The notes under the pieces: generated by a model
The model's input: the letters and a program-made list of their open reading frames with translations, nothing else
The model's database searches: none
What the model was told of the DNA's origin: nothing
Position numbers and translations under genes: made by a program
Source: Propionibacteriaceae bacterium
GTDB taxonomy: Bacteria > Actinomycetota > Actinomycetes > Propionibacteriales > Propionibacteriaceae
Direction: 5' to 3'
Assembly: GCA_031262845.1 (NCBI GenBank)
Contig: JAISGZ010000163.1
Coordinates: 1 to 5,479, forward strand
Length of the DNA stretch: 5,479 nt
In this document: one piece after another, positions 5,477-5,479 of the stretch
How the letters are laid out: the number at the start of each line of letters is the position of its first letter
How positions within the stretch are numbered: position 1 is the stretch's first letter

Positions 5477-5479
5477 TAT

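Overview
The window looks like chromosomal DNA of a high-GC actinobacterium. The main evidence is a gene for MshC, an enzyme of mycothiol synthesis, which is restricted to Actinomycetota. A DUF3145 gene, a family that I know only from actinobacteria, agrees with this. GC-rich codons and SD-poor starts also fit. I cannot place it to genus from sequence alone.

All four confident genes are on the minus strand, so transcription runs from right to left. From the right: a complete sugar-type ABC transporter permease (4637-5476), apparently the last gene of an operon that begins beyond the right edge, closed by a strong hairpin terminator (4590-4624). Next comes a DUF3145 gene (3949-4449) with a good Shine-Dalgarno and a 10-bp leader hairpin that abuts it. 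Then comes a 396-bp gene-free stretch (3553-3948), followed by a two-gene unit: a secreted, probably lipid-anchored right-handed beta-helix protein (1525-3552) and, 9 nt later, mshC (286-1515). The last 285 bp (1-285) hold no clear gene; a leaderless promoter and start codon may lie at the extreme left edge.

The gene-free DNA is the most unusual part. The 396-bp stretch contains a short non-coding foldback element of 157 bp with perfect 20-bp terminal inverted repeats, flanked by CTAG on both sides and folding back along most of its length (MITE-like). Its left end may supply the -35 half of a hybrid promoter for the beta-helix/mshC unit. A diverged relative in the same orientation lies just past the end of mshC (about 125-280), so two members of one repeat family bracket the two-gene unit as direct repeats. 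The same stretch also has two interlocking inverted repeats (3860-3919) that could form alternative stems or a pseudoknot in the RNA downstream of DUF3145.

Functionally, MshC makes cytoplasmic Cys-GlcN-Ins for mycothiol, the permease moves a solute (probably a sugar) across the membrane, and the beta-helix protein probably binds or processes a polysaccharide outside the cell. The sequence gives no evidence that the three act in one pathway. I see no CRISPR array, tRNA, rRNA, transposase gene or obvious defence system.
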